The notes: generated by a model from the letters alone, not told the origin. A stretch of 64,000 bases of DNA from Mayfieldus sp963772265 (GCA_963772265.1 CAVYWS010000009.1:1-64000); one strand, 5' to 3'. Positions 45,211-53,998 are shown, counted from the stretch's first letter. Numbers and translations are program-made.

Positions 45211-45562
45211 TCAGGAAGGTTCGGGCAGGCGCAGGCGCTCGCGGGCCTTTGCCACCGCGGGCACCGATGAACGGCAGGTGCGGGCGATCTCGCCGTTTGA
45301 GCGATCCGGTGTGCGGCTGACCTCGAACTCGAGCAGGGCCGCCCGCCGCAGCTTGGCGCGGGCCTCCTGGCTGGTGCTCTCCGGGGACTGCCTCGATGGC
45401 TGCCTCGGCGGCAAGCGCGCGTCTGCAGATCAGACAGAACTGACCCTCGCCGGAGCTCGTCCAGCTGTCAGGCAGCGAGGCGCTCGCGCCGTTCATCTGC
45501 TTGACGCTGACCCCGCATCGGTCGCAGGTCCAGACCTCGGCCTTCACCTTGGTTGGGCTCAT
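45211..45562 (-). CDS. Small zinc-finger/helix-turn-helix-like protein coupled to the DEAD-box gene (one +1 frameshift)
   Basis: ATG 45562 overlaps the stop of the DEAD-box gene (ATGA). The N-terminus has a zinc-ribbon pattern (CDRCGVSVKQ...GQFCLICRR). An extra C in a CCCC run near 45385 shifts the frame; the continuation reads STSQEARAKLRRAALLEFEV and NGEIARTCRSSVPAVAKARE, a helix-turn-helix-like stretch. Correction gives 116 residues. The family is not known to me. A link with RNA metabolism is suggested only by the coupling. Confidence 0.6.
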
Positions 45563-46723
45563 GCTGGCTCCTTTCTCTTGCGTCGGCGGCCGCTCACGGC
45601 CCCGCCGTGCTGACGGCCCCCGTCGAACTCGTGCGAAAGCCCCAGGTCGCTGGCGATCCGCCGCATGTCCGCGGCCTGATCCGAGAGCACGAAGCTGGTC
45701 CCGGCACCGCGGCGGCCGGCCCGCCCGGTGCGCCCGATCCGATGGACATAGGCGTCGCGGTCGGCGGGGGCGTCGAAGTTGATCACCTGGGCGATCTCGG
45801 CGACGTCGATGCCGCGTGCGGCGACGTCGGTGGCGATCAGGGTGTGAACGTCGCCTCGCTCAAAGCGGGCGAGGGCGCGCTCGCGCTGGCCCTGTGACTT
45901 GTCGCCGTGCATCGCGACGGCATGGATGTCTCGGCTTCGCAGTCGCTTGACCAGCCGGTCGGCGCCGCGCTTGGTGCGCACGAAGACCAGCGTGCGGCTG
46001 GGTTTGCCGGCACGCAGCTGCTCGACCAGATGATCGAGCTTCGCGCTCTGGGAATCGACGTGCAGGAACCGATGGGAGATGTCTGCCTTCTGGCGAGCCG
46101 GAGCCGCCTCGACGTGGCTGCGCCCGTCGCGGGTGTAGGCGCCGGCGAGCTTCCCGGTCAGCCCCGCCAGGGTCGCGGAGAAGAAGAGCGTCTGCCGCTT
46201 GCGTGGGAGTCAGGGCGACGATTCGGTCCACGGCGGGCCTGAACCCCATGTCCAGCATCCGATCCGCCTCGTCGAGGACGAGAACGCGAACCCGGTCAAG
46301 CTTGAGGGCGCCGCGCTCGAGCAGGTCCTGGAGTCGGCCCGGGGTGGCGACGATGATGTCGGCCCGCTGCGCGGCGCGGATCTGAGGGCCGAAGCCGACC
46401 CCGCCGTAGACGGCCGCGATGCGAAGCTTGCGCACGCTTGCGAGCGACTCGAGCTCGTCGACGATCTGACTTGCCAGCTCGCGGGTCGGCGCGAGGACCA
46501 GGGCGGAGGGCTTCTTGCCGCCGGGCTCGAGGCGATCGATCAGCGGTGCGCCAAAGGCGAGGGTCTTGCCCGAGCCGGTTGGGGACTGGACGAGGACATC
46601 GCGTCCCGCGAGGACGTCGCGGATTACCCGATGCTGGATTGGGAATGGCGCGGTTATGCCGCGCGCCTCCAGGGCCCTGACAACGGGCTTCGATATGCCG
46701 AGATCGGCAAAGGTTTGAGACAT
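45559..46723 (-). CDS. DEAD-box RNA helicase (one +1 frameshift)
   Basis: The start MSQTFADLGI (ATG 46723) begins the Q-motif region; an ATG at 46753 is the alternative. Motifs read in order: VQSPTGSGKTLAF (Walker A), APTRELASQI, VATPGRLQD and LDEADRMLDMGF. An extra A in CAAGCGG near 46195 then shifts the frame before LFFSAT (motif III). The remaining HVDSQSAKLDHLVEQL-type strand, TLIATDVAARGIDV and HRIGRTGRAG (motif VI) are intact. Removing one base gives 387 residues, a compact RhlE-like helicase with a short basic tail, likely for cold-shock or ribosome assembly. Confidence 0.83.
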
Positions 46724-47072
46724 GCGTTCGTGCTGCTCCTTGTGAGCTGTCATGGGAGATCCAGTGGCCCCAAGACGCTTGCGAGCGCACGGAGGAAACG
46801 GAACCTCTCGGGCGGCGGTTGGGCCAGCCCGACTACAACACGGTAGCAGCGGGCTCGGGCGGACCCTTCATGTGAGCAGGGAATTCGTGCCCATCCAGGC
46901 GTGGCCGGCGCTCCGGACGGCTCCTCGATAGGGATACAGTGGTGGCAAGCCGCGACAGCGCTCGTGGCGTCGCCGATCGACGATCATCCAAATCGAGCGC
47001 TCCTGCCCTTCGGGCCATACGCCCATCTCCGACTCGCAGGGTTTTCAAGATGGACGTGACGGAGGTGCGGAT
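46724..47072. other. Divergent intergenic region
   Basis: About 350 bases lie between the divergent DEAD-box and SHOCT genes. A 71-codon minus-strand frame (46833-47048) has no recognisable features. The segment most likely holds both promoters. I see no RNA gene or clear operator. Confidence 0.45.
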
Positions 47073-47261
47073 ATGACGGATGTGGAATCCGCCGGCAACC
47101 GCGATGCCCGGACCGAACCCGATCCGCCTGGGGCGTCGCCGGCCGACGAGATGAAGGCTCGGATGCAGGAGCTGGTCGACTATCGGGACGCCGGGGTGCT
47201 CAGCGACGACGAGCTCGAAGAGCAGAAGGCGAAGCTGCGCTGGGGCGTCGGTCCCTCGTAA
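47073..47261 (+). CDS. Small SHOCT-domain protein
   Basis: ATG 47073 has a good ribosome-binding site (GGAGGTG). The 62-residue product has a disordered acidic N-terminus and a C-terminal SHOCT-like helix pair (MKARMQELVDYRDAGVLSDD, then EEQKAKLRWG). SHOCT domains are short C-terminal oligomerisation-like motifs. The protein is soluble, with unknown function, and lies 37 bases before the flavoreductase fusion. Confidence 0.7.
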   Translation: MTDVESAGNRDARTEPDPPGASPADEMKARMQELVDYRDAGVLSDDELEEQKAKLRWGVGPS

Positions 47262-47298
47262 CCGCGAGTACCATCGCCGCGAGGTTGACTATCGCGGC

Positions 47299-49047
47299 AT
47301 GAACGAGTCTGAGCGCCACGGGCAGGACCAGCGGGCGGCGCGCCGCCGGCCGGTGCTGATGGCCATCGACGACGAGGCCGAGGCCAGGCAGCGGATCGAG
47401 GCGACGCTCACCGACCGTTACGGCCGCGATTACGAGGTTGTCTGCCTCGACTCGTCCGCGGCGGCCCTGGAGGCGGTGCGCAGCTTCAGCGAACGAGGCA
47501 TCGAGGTGGCGGTCGTGCTCGCCGACCAATCGCTGCCGCAGATGGACGGCCGCAGCCTTCTCTACGAGATCGGCGAGATCCAGCCGCTGGCGAAACGGGC
47601 GCTGCTGATCCGCTGGGGAGATTGGGGCGACCCTGACACCGCCGCCGCGATCCACGCCGGCATGGCCCGCGACGACTTCGACTACTACGTGATGAAGCCG
47701 GTCGGCGAGCCGGACGAGCAGTTCCACCGCGTCCTCACCGAGTTCCTGCACGAGTGGTCGCGCACCCGCGCCGCCGAAGCTCGCGAGATCACGGTCGTGG
47801 CCGAGCGCAACTCGCCCCGCGGCCACGACATCCGCAACCTGCTGGCCAGAAACGGCGTCCCCTACGTCTTTCACGACGCCGCGTCGGAGGTGGGCCGGGA
47901 TCTGGTGAGCGAGCATGCCCCGGACTGCGGCGGCGCTCCGGTGGCGATCGTGCGCAATCCGATCCCGGGCCGGGAGGCCGTTCTGGTCGATCCCTCCAGG
48001 GCCGAGATCGCCCGCGCCTTCGGCGTCGACACCGAGCTCGGCGACGAGCGTGAGTTCGACGTCGTCGTCGTCGGTGCAGGGCCGGCGGGATTGACGACCG
48101 CCGTCTACGCGTCGTCGGAGGGCCTGCGCACCCTGGTCGTCGAGCGGGAGGCGATCGGCGGCCAGGCGGGCTCGAGCTCGCTGATCCGCAACTATCTCGG
48201 CTTCTCCCGGGGTGTCAGCGGAGCCGAGCTCGCCCAGCGCGCCTACCAGCAGGCGTGGGTCTTCGGGACGAAGTTCCTGCTGATGCGCGAGGGGGCCGAG
48301 CTCGCCTGCGAGAGCGGGTGCCTCTCGCTCGACGTCGCCGACGTCGGCCCGGTGACGGCGCGCGCGCTGGTCCTCGCAACAGGGGCCTCCTACCGCCGGC
48401 TCGAGATCCCGTCGCTCGACGAGCTGCTCGGCTCGGGCGTCTTCTACGGCGCCGCGATCTCGGAGGGACGAGCCCTGGCGGGCGGAGACGTCTACGTGGT
48501 CGGGGGCGGCAACTCGGCGGGCCAGGCGGCGATGCACCTCTGCCGCTATGCCCGAAGCGTGACGCTGCTCGTTCGCGGCTCCGACCTCTCCGAGGGAATG
48601 TCGAGCTACCTGCGAGAGACGATCGCGGCGACCAGCAACATCGAGGTGCGCCTCGAAACCGAGGTCGTGGATGGGGGAGGGGCCGGACGCCTGACCCATC
48701 TCGTCCTGCGCGACCGTTCAACTGGGGAGAGCGAGGAGGTCGAGGCCGCGGGCCTGTTCATCATGATCGGCGGGCATCCCCACACCGACTGGCTGCCGGG
48801 CGAGATCCAGCGCGACGCCGGCGGCTACCTGCTGACCGGGCGGGACCTGGCGGCGTCAGGGCACCGCGACTGGCCGCTCGAGCGGGAGCCGCTGGCCTTC
48901 GAGACGAGCATGCCGGGCATCTTCGCCGTCGGTGACGTGCGGGCCAACTCGATCAAGCGGGTCGCGTCCGCGGTCGGGGAGGGCTCGGTGCTCGTCTCCC
49001 AGCTCCATCAGCTGCTCGCAGACGAAGCGGTCATAACCGCGCCCTGA
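47299..49047 (+). CDS. Receiver-domain / thioredoxin-reductase-like flavoprotein fusion
   Basis: Residues ~18-150 form a response-regulator-like receiver (PVLMAIDDEAEARQRIEATL; VVLADQSLPQMDG; YYVMKPVG). Residues ~160-245 resemble a glutaredoxin-like spacer (REITVVAERNSPRGHDIRNL). Residues ~250-582 are a TrxB-type reductase with FAD loop VVVVGAGPAGLTTAVYAS, a second dinucleotide loop VYVVGGGNSAGQAA and GIFAVGDVRA. The catalytic CxxC of thioredoxin reductase is missing (FYGAAISEG at that position). The enzyme may be a flavin-dependent sensor or ferredoxin-NADP reductase-like protein controlled by phosphorylation rather than a disulfide reductase. Confidence 0.85.
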   Translation: MNESERHGQDQRAARRRPVLMAIDDEAEARQRIEATLTDRYGRDYEVVCLDSSAAALEAVRSFSERGIEVAVVLADQSLPQMDGRSLLYEIGEIQPLAKRALLIRWGDWGDPDTAAAIHAGMARDDFDYYVMKPVGEPDEQFHRVLTEFLHEWSRTRAAEAREITVVAERNSPRGHDIRNLLARNGVPYVFHDAASEVGRDLVSEHAPDCGGAPVAIVRNPIPGREAVLVDPSRAEIARAFGVDTELGDEREFDVVVVGAGPAGLTTAVYASSEGLRTLVVEREAIGGQAGSSSLIRNYLGFSRGVSGAELAQRAYQQAWVFGTKFLLMREGAELACESGCLSLDVADVGPVTARALVLATGASYRRLEIPSLDELLGSGVFYGAAISEGRALAGGDVYVVGGGNSAGQAAMHLCRYARSVTLLVRGSDLSEGMSSYLRETIAATSNIEVRLETEVVDGGGAGRLTHLVLRDRSTGESEEVEAAGLFIMIGGHPHTDWLPGEIQRDAGGYLLTGRDLAASGHRDWPLEREPLAFETSMPGIFAVGDVRANSIKRVASAVGEGSVLVSQLHQLLADEAVITAP

Positions 49048-49055
49048 GGTGAAGC

Positions 49056-49079
49056 GGGGCCCCGGCGGACCGGGGCCCC
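49056..49079. terminator. Hairpin terminator between convergent genes
   Basis: A perfect 10-bp GC stem, GGGGCCCCGG / CCGGGGCCCC, with a four-base loop lies between the flavoreductase stop and the stop of the leftward membrane protein. No U-tract follows, so termination efficiency is uncertain. Confidence 0.65.
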
Positions 49080-49084
49080 TCGCC

Positions 49085-49483
49085 TCACGGTGTCGTGGTT
49101 CGCTGCGGCTCGACGGGCTCGCCGTAGACGACGAGGCCGTGGATGACGATCACGCAGAGCGCGAACACGCCCAGCGACCAGAACGGAAAAGCTCCTCCAA
49201 CGGACAGCAGCGCACCAATCGCGCCGATGCTGGCGGCGGCGATTCCGATCACCCGGCCGTAGGTCCCGCCGCCGATCAGCGACAAACCGCCGGTCAGCTG
49301 GAATATCCCCAGGAACAGGGTGATCCATCCCCAGGTGTTGAGGCTCGAAATCACGTATCTCGTCGTGTCGTCGTAGAAATGGGCGCCGCTGATCGCGGCA
49401 ATGCCATAGACGACGTTGAGCGTGCCGGCGATCATCAGCAGGATCGCTGCAAACATCGCCCGCCCGGCTCCTCTGACTTCCAT
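49085..49483 (-). CDS. DUF7144-type four-helix membrane protein
   Basis: ATG 49483 follows GAAGGGAG and begins MEVRGAGRAMFAAILLMIAG, which places the start just before the first helix. The 132-residue protein has four membrane segments (GTLNVVYGIAAISG; TWGWITLFLGIFQLTGGLSL; IGIAAASIGAIGALLSVGG; SLGVFALCVIVIHGLVVYG). This layout matches the actinobacterial DUF7144 family. The function is unknown. It is divergent from the gene at 49766, with 282 bases of promoter region between. Confidence 0.8.
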   Translation of the reverse strand: MEVRGAGRAMFAAILLMIAGTLNVVYGIAAISGAHFYDDTTRYVISSLNTWGWITLFLGIFQLTGGLSLIGGGTYGRVIGIAAASIGAIGALLSVGGAFPFWSLGVFALCVIVIHGLVVYGEPVEPQRTTTP

Positions 49484-49765
49484 GTATCCGCTCCCTTCGT
49501 TGGGTGCAGCGTCTCCCTCGGGAAAGTTTCCCAGGTGCAGTCTCTCCCTTCGGCACGTCGATTGCAACGCGCGTGCGGTTGACGCCTCGGCCGATCCGCG
49601 AGGAGTACCTGAACGTCGATCAGGGGGCCCTGGCCGGTGCCGGCGCGCACTCCTACAGCGCCGGCGACGCGACCGGGGGCTCAGAGGAAGCAGAGCGCTT
49701 TACCGCGTAACCGGAGATCCGTCCAGATTTCGATTTGAGCCCAACCGCCCGTGCCACCATGGCTG

Positions 49766-50548
49766 ATGGGAAGGCGCACGAAAGTGGGCGATCTGAGAGA
49801 CCCAGAACGCTATGCGGAATTGCTCCTGCTCCTCGACGGGGCGGCCGCCGCGCGCGGCGTCCTCGAGGGGATCCTCGAGGACGGCCTCGACACCGTCGAC
49901 GCCGACGAGGTCGAGGCGGCGCTGGACCCGCTGAAGGCGATGGGAAGGGTCCCGCCCGGGGGTGCCGTCGTCGGCGACAGCGACACGCCGTTCAGGGTCA
50001 TCTCTCCGCAGCAAGTCGACCCGACCCTGCAGGAGTTCCGGGCCGGAGCCCTGATCGTCGACTTCTCGGGCGAGGAGCATGACGACCTCGATCGGGTGAT
50101 CGGCTCCAACGTCCTGCTTGAGCTCGAGGACCCCGAGGAGCCCGGCTATGAGCTGATTCGGTTCGGCGAGCTCGAGGAGCTCGTTTCCTACAACGCCGAG
50201 TGGGGGGTGGCGACGATGCCTGGCTGCGTAGGGCTGCTTGCCCGGCTCGACCTCGAGTTCCGCAGCCCCCACCGCTTCTCTCTGCGGCTGCTGTTCGACG
50301 TCGCGTCGCACCAGTGGGCGCTGCGGGCGATGGAGCTCACCGGGGCTTGCACGGTCACCGTGCGGATGGGCGGCGAGCGCCGCCGCGTCTCGGTGCGGAC
50401 CCCTCGCTCGGCGCAGCTGATGAGCGCGCTGACGGTGGCGAGGATGCTCGATCCGTTGGCCAACCTCTACGAGGTCGGCGATATCGATCTCCCCGGGATC
50501 GAGTCCGAGCTGGGCTCGGCCGCCTTTCCCTCCGAGTCGCATCCCTGA
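49766..50548 (+). CDS. Hypothetical protein (260 aa)
   Basis: ATG 49766 (MGRRTKVGDLRDPERYAEL) is preferred over GTG 49751. The protein is acidic in its first half (HDDLDRVIGSNVLLELEDPE) with a helical N-terminus (LLLLDGAAAARGVLEGILED), and more mixed afterwards (RFSLRLLFDVASHQWALRAM). There is no membrane segment, signal peptide or catalytic motif that I recognise. Codon use resembles the neighbours, so it is likely a real cytoplasmic protein. Confidence 0.6.
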   Translation: MGRRTKVGDLRDPERYAELLLLLDGAAAARGVLEGILEDGLDTVDADEVEAALDPLKAMGRVPPGGAVVGDSDTPFRVISPQQVDPTLQEFRAGALIVDFSGEEHDDLDRVIGSNVLLELEDPEEPGYELIRFGELEELVSYNAEWGVATMPGCVGLLARLDLEFRSPHRFSLRLLFDVASHQWALRAMELTGACTVTVRMGGERRRVSVRTPRSAQLMSALTVARMLDPLANLYEVGDIDLPGIESELGSAAFPSESHP

Positions 50549-50609
50549 CCGGCGCTCGGTCGTGATCGGTTCAAGTCCAGTTGCCGGGCTGCCGAAGTAG
50601 CGGGTAACC

Positions 50610-50768
50610 ATGGCTTCCTCTCCAAGCGATGAGATTCGCCGGGACCTGGCCGAGATCCGCAAGCGCGTCGAGGAATGCCGGCGCGACCTGGGCATCGGCA
50701 ACACCAACCGGGTCAGGGCGAAGCGATCCGGTGGCCTGCTGCGTCGCCGGTCCCGCGCCGCCAGCTAG
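50610..50768 (+). CDS. Small basic hypothetical protein (52 aa)
   Basis: ATG 50610 opens a short frame of 52 codons: SDEIRRDLAEIRKRVEECRR is a clear amphipathic helix, and the tail is basic (VRAKRSGGLLRRRSRAAS). No ribosome-binding site stands out, but the helix pattern and position between genes support it. Function unknown. Confidence 0.4.
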   Translation: MASSPSDEIRRDLAEIRKRVEECRRDLGIGNTNRVRAKRSGGLLRRRSRAAS

Positions 50769-50799
50769 CGGTCTCCTGCCCAAGAGCCTCTGAACCGGG

Positions 50800-50820
50800 G
50801 ACGGGTTTACGTAACCCGTC
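50800..50820. promoter_or_regulatory. Palindrome upstream of the cyd genes
   Basis: GACGGGTT (50800-50807) and AACCCGTC (50813-50820) are perfect 8-bp arms around TACGT. A second weaker pair (TACCG/CGGTA) follows. They precede the micro-protein and cydA and may be an operator for oxygen- or redox-dependent control. They do not match the Rex consensus. Confidence 0.4.
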
Positions 50821-50891
50821 GTTACCGAGAACCCGGTATTCGCAGCGGGGCGAATTCGGCCGATATGGAAATACGGAAGGAGCGAATTTCC

Positions 50892-50996
50892 ATGATCGCC
50901 CTAATCGCACTCGCCGTCGTAATGCTCATCTGGGCCATTGTCACCTGGGATGAGCCCTCCGACGTGCCCGCGCCCGAGCGCCAGCGGCAGGTCTAG
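50892..50996 (+). CDS. Single-helix micro-protein preceding cydA (candidate bd-oxidase small subunit)
   Basis: ATG 50892, with GGAAGGAG correctly spaced upstream, encodes 34 residues: a single membrane helix (MIALIALAVVMLIWAIVTW) then a short polar tail (DEPSDVPAPERQRQV). It lies 51 bases before cydA in the same direction. Cytochrome bd oxidases of several bacteria need a one-helix subunit of this size (CydX, CydS, CydH), usually encoded beside cydAB. Sequence similarity to CydX is not obvious, so the assignment rests on size, topology and position. Confidence 0.55.
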   Translation: MIALIALAVVMLIWAIVTWDEPSDVPAPERQRQV

Positions 50997-51047
50997 CTCC
51001 AAAGCCATCCGTTGGGTCCGGCCGCTGCGGTGATATAAGCGGCTGAG

Positions 51048-52451
51048 ATGCCGAATCTGGCGCTGATCGCCGACACGTCGTCGAACCTGCTGGCGGCGCG
51101 CAACCAGATGGGGGCGACCCTCGGCTTCCACATCGTTCTGGCCTGCTTCGGCGTCGCCTTCCCCGCCGTGATGCTGATCGCCGAGTACCGCGGGCGCCGC
51201 CACGGCGATGCCGAGGCGCTGCTGCTGGCCCAGCGCTGGTCGAAGGCGGTCGCGGTCCTGTTCGCCGTCGGCGCGGTCAGCGGCACGGTGCTCTCCTTCG
51301 AGTTCGGACTGCTCTGGCCGCGGATGATGGATCGGTTCGGAGACGTGTTCGGGATCGGCTTCGCGATCGAAGGCATCTTCTTCTTCCTCGAGGCGATCTT
51401 CATCGCGATCTACATCTACGGCTGGAAGCGGCTGCCGGGCTGGGCGCACTTCTGGACCGGGGTGCCGATCGCGATCTCGGGGATCGGCGGCGCGCTGTCG
51501 GTCGTATCCGCCAATGCCTGGATGAACACCCCCGACGGCTTCACCCTGGGGCCGAACGGCGAGGTGACCGAGGTCAGGCCGCTCGACGTGATCTTCAACA
51601 CCTCGACCTTCCACGAGTTCGTCCACATGTGGGTCGCCGCCTACATCGTGGTCGGCTTTCTGGTCGCCTCGGTCTACGCCGTCGCGATGCTGCGCGGCCG
51701 CCGGGACCGCTACCACCGGCTCGGGTTCCTGATCCCGTTCACGGTCGCGGCGATCGCGGCGCCGATCCAGCTCCTGGTCGGCGACTTCGCCGCCCGCGAC
51801 GTCTATGAGGACCAGCCGACCAAGTTCGCCGCGATGGAGTGCGTCTACAAAAGCGGCGACGACCAGCCCGAGCACATCGGCGGCATCTGCCATTCCGACG
51901 GGGACGTGAAATGGGACGTCTCGCTGCCCGGGGTCGACTCGCTGCTGGCCGGCTTCAGCACCGGCACCGAGGTCCAAGGCCTCGACGACGTGCCTGCCGA
52001 GGACCGGCCGCCTGCGGCGACCCTGATCCACCTCTCGTTCGACGCGATGGTCGGCATCGGCACCGCCCTGACTGCGCTCGCCGCCTGGTTCGCGATCGCC
52101 TGGCGTCGCAAACGCGACCTGCCGGCGACCCCATGGTTCCTGCGGCTCGCGGCGCTGGCCGGCGTCGCCGCGGTCCTGGCGCTGGAGGCGGGGTGGATCG
52201 TCACCGAGGTCGGCCGCCAGCCGTTCATCGTCAGCGGCTTCATGCGCACCGCGGACGCGGTCACTCCGGCGCAGGGGATCTGGTTCGTCTACGGCCTGAC
52301 GATGGCTCTCTACATCGGGCTGGCGGTCGTGACCGCGGTCGTGCTGCGCGGCCTGTCCCGGCGCTGGCGCGAGGGAGAGGACGACTCCGAGCTTGCCGAC
52401 GTCCCATACGGCCCGCAGCCCCCGGCTCCGCCGGCGGAGGCCTCGCCATGA
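51048..52451 (+). CDS. cydA: Cytochrome bd ubiquinol oxidase subunit I
   Basis: The 467-residue membrane protein has about nine helices. The N-terminal helix keeps the heme-ligand His in GATLGFHIVLACFG. SGTVLSFEFGLLWPRMMDRF and GDVFGIGFAIEGIFFFLEA carry the conserved acidic residues, and the late Met region (VSGFMRTADAVTPAQG) supplies the heme b558 ligand. The Q-loop is short, as in the Gram-positive/CIO-type enzymes. It reduces oxygen with menaquinol or ubiquinol as donor. The stop overlaps the cydB start (ATGA). Confidence 0.93.
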   Translation: MPNLALIADTSSNLLAARNQMGATLGFHIVLACFGVAFPAVMLIAEYRGRRHGDAEALLLAQRWSKAVAVLFAVGAVSGTVLSFEFGLLWPRMMDRFGDVFGIGFAIEGIFFFLEAIFIAIYIYGWKRLPGWAHFWTGVPIAISGIGGALSVVSANAWMNTPDGFTLGPNGEVTEVRPLDVIFNTSTFHEFVHMWVAAYIVVGFLVASVYAVAMLRGRRDRYHRLGFLIPFTVAAIAAPIQLLVGDFAARDVYEDQPTKFAAMECVYKSGDDQPEHIGGICHSDGDVKWDVSLPGVDSLLAGFSTGTEVQGLDDVPAEDRPPAATLIHLSFDAMVGIGTALTALAAWFAIAWRRKRDLPATPWFLRLAALAGVAAVLALEAGWIVTEVGRQPFIVSGFMRTADAVTPAQGIWFVYGLTMALYIGLAVVTAVVLRGLSRRWREGEDDSELADVPYGPQPPAPPAEASP

Positions 52452-53440
52452 CCAAGGCCGACTTGGTCGCGGTGATCCTCTGGACCGGGGTCACCCTCTA
52501 CACGGTCTTCGGCGGGGCCGACTTCGGCGCCGGGATGTGGGACCTGCTCGCCGGGCGGGGCGAGCGCGGCGAACGGGCCCGGGAGCTGATCGACCATTCG
52601 ATCGCGCCGGTCTGGGAGGCCAACCACGTCTGGCTGATCTTCGTCCTGGTCGTGCTCTGGACGGCCTTCCCGCCGGTCTTCAGCGCCGTGATGACGACCC
52701 TCTACATCCCGCTGGCCCTGGCGGTGCTGGGGATCGTGCTGCGCGGCTCAGGCTTCGCCTTCCGCCACGCGCTGCCGGGCCCGGCGCGCGAGCCCGCCAC
52801 CCGGGTCTTCGGGATCTCCTCGCTGCTCACCCCGTTCTTCATGGGAACCGTGGTCGGGGCGGTGGCCTCGGGGCAGGTTCCCGCGGGCGGCGACGGCGAC
52901 CCGACCTCGAGCTGGACCGGTGTGCTGCCGCTGCTCACCGGGGCCCTGTTCGTGGTCGTCGCCGCCTACCTCGCCGCCGTGTTCCTGGTCAGCGACGCCG
53001 CCGCGGCGGGCGACGAGGACCTTCGCGGCTATTTCGCCCGCCGGGCGCTGGTGACGGCGATCCTCGCAGGAGGAGTGGCGGCGGCGGGAATCGTCGCGCT
53101 TCACGATCAGGCCCGATTCGTCTATGACGGACTCACCGGGCCCGGACTGCCGCTGGTCATCCTCTCCGCCGTCTGCGGGCTGGCAGCCCTCGGGCTGCTG
53201 ATCGCTAACCGTCCCAAGCTCGCTCGCCCCGCCGCGGTCGGCGCCGTGGTCACCGTCGTCTGGGGCTATTTCGTCGCCCAGCACCCGTACATGCTGCCCG
53301 AGCAGCTGAAGATCTCCCAGGCGGCTGGCGACGGGGCGGCGCTGACGGCGGTGATCATCGTCTTCGTCGCGGCGGCCCTGACCGTGATCCCGGCGCTCGC
53401 CCTGCTCTACGTGCTCTCGCAGCGCGACGTGCTCGAGTAG
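52448..53440 (+). CDS. cydB: Cytochrome bd ubiquinol oxidase subunit II
   Basis: ATG 52448 overlaps the cydA stop by four bases and gives 330 residues. The start of helix 1 (LVAVILWTGVTLYTVFGGAD followed by FGAGMWDLL) and the EANHVWLIFVLVVLWTAFPP motif are the family hallmarks, with around eight further helices. The subunit stabilises the heme-bearing CydA. The heme-exporter genes cydDC are not in this window. Confidence 0.93.
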   Translation: MTKADLVAVILWTGVTLYTVFGGADFGAGMWDLLAGRGERGERARELIDHSIAPVWEANHVWLIFVLVVLWTAFPPVFSAVMTTLYIPLALAVLGIVLRGSGFAFRHALPGPAREPATRVFGISSLLTPFFMGTVVGAVASGQVPAGGDGDPTSSWTGVLPLLTGALFVVVAAYLAAVFLVSDAAAAGDEDLRGYFARRALVTAILAGGVAAAGIVALHDQARFVYDGLTGPGLPLVILSAVCGLAALGLLIANRPKLARPAAVGAVVTVVWGYFVAQHPYMLPEQLKISQAAGDGAALTAVIIVFVAAALTVIPALALLYVLSQRDVLE

Positions 53441-53481
53441 CGTCGCGGACGCGCCGCCGAAACTGAGACGATGCCCGCCCG

Positions 53482-53964
53482 ATGCGCTGCAGACACAACG
53501 TTCGGCGTTTGCTCGCCGGCCTCGCCGGGGTCGCGGCGCTGGCGGCGCTGCCGGCATGTGGGGGAGGGATGTCCTCCGCCGACCCGCAGCAGTTCCGAAG
53601 CGAGGCCAACCGGGTCTGCCGCGACGTCGAGCAGCAGCTGGACCGGATCCAGCGCGCCAGGCCGCGTACCGCCGACCAGGCCGAGAAGCAGGCTTCGGCA
53701 ATCGTCGACGTCTCCAAGCAGGCGCTCGACGACCTGCACCAGATCGACGCCCCCGACGACCTGAAGCCGACCTGGGACCGCTACCTGGCGGAGCGCGAGA
53801 AGGCGATCGGGTTCATCGAGCAGAGCCGCGACGCCGCCGCCGACAACGACGCCAGCGCATACGCGCGCGGCAAGGTGCGCCTCGCCCAGGACCAGCCGAC
53901 CCGCCGGGCGCTTGCGCTGCGGCTCGGGCTCGACCGCTGCAGCCGGCCTTCGGTGCCCAAATAA
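53482..53964 (+). CDS. Putative lipoprotein, helical
   Basis: The 160-residue product has a signal peptide with lipobox ALPAC (RRLLAGLAGVAALAALPAC), then a long helical domain (QFRSEANRVCRDVEQQLDRI; QASAIVDVSKQALDDLHQID; KAIGFIEQSRDAAADNDASA). It should be anchored on the outer face of the membrane. The fold resembles small helical lipoproteins seen in actinobacteria; no function can be named. It follows cydB by 41 bases but probably has its own promoter. Confidence 0.75.
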   Translation: MRCRHNVRRLLAGLAGVAALAALPACGGGMSSADPQQFRSEANRVCRDVEQQLDRIQRARPRTADQAEKQASAIVDVSKQALDDLHQIDAPDDLKPTWDRYLAEREKAIGFIEQSRDAAADNDASAYARGKVRLAQDQPTRRALALRLGLDRCSRPSVPK

Positions 53965-53998
53965 CCTGCGGCGGCCTACGGCCGCCTGACATGCACCT

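Noticed and set aside
44928..45320. Plus-strand frame of 130 codons upstream of lon
   Set aside because: It has no domain or ribosome-binding site and runs antisense into the zinc-finger gene, which has coherent zinc-ribbon sequence.
50892..50996. Calling the micro-protein CydX outright
   Set aside because: It lacks visible similarity to the CydX motif and is located before rather than after cydAB; only size, topology and position agree.
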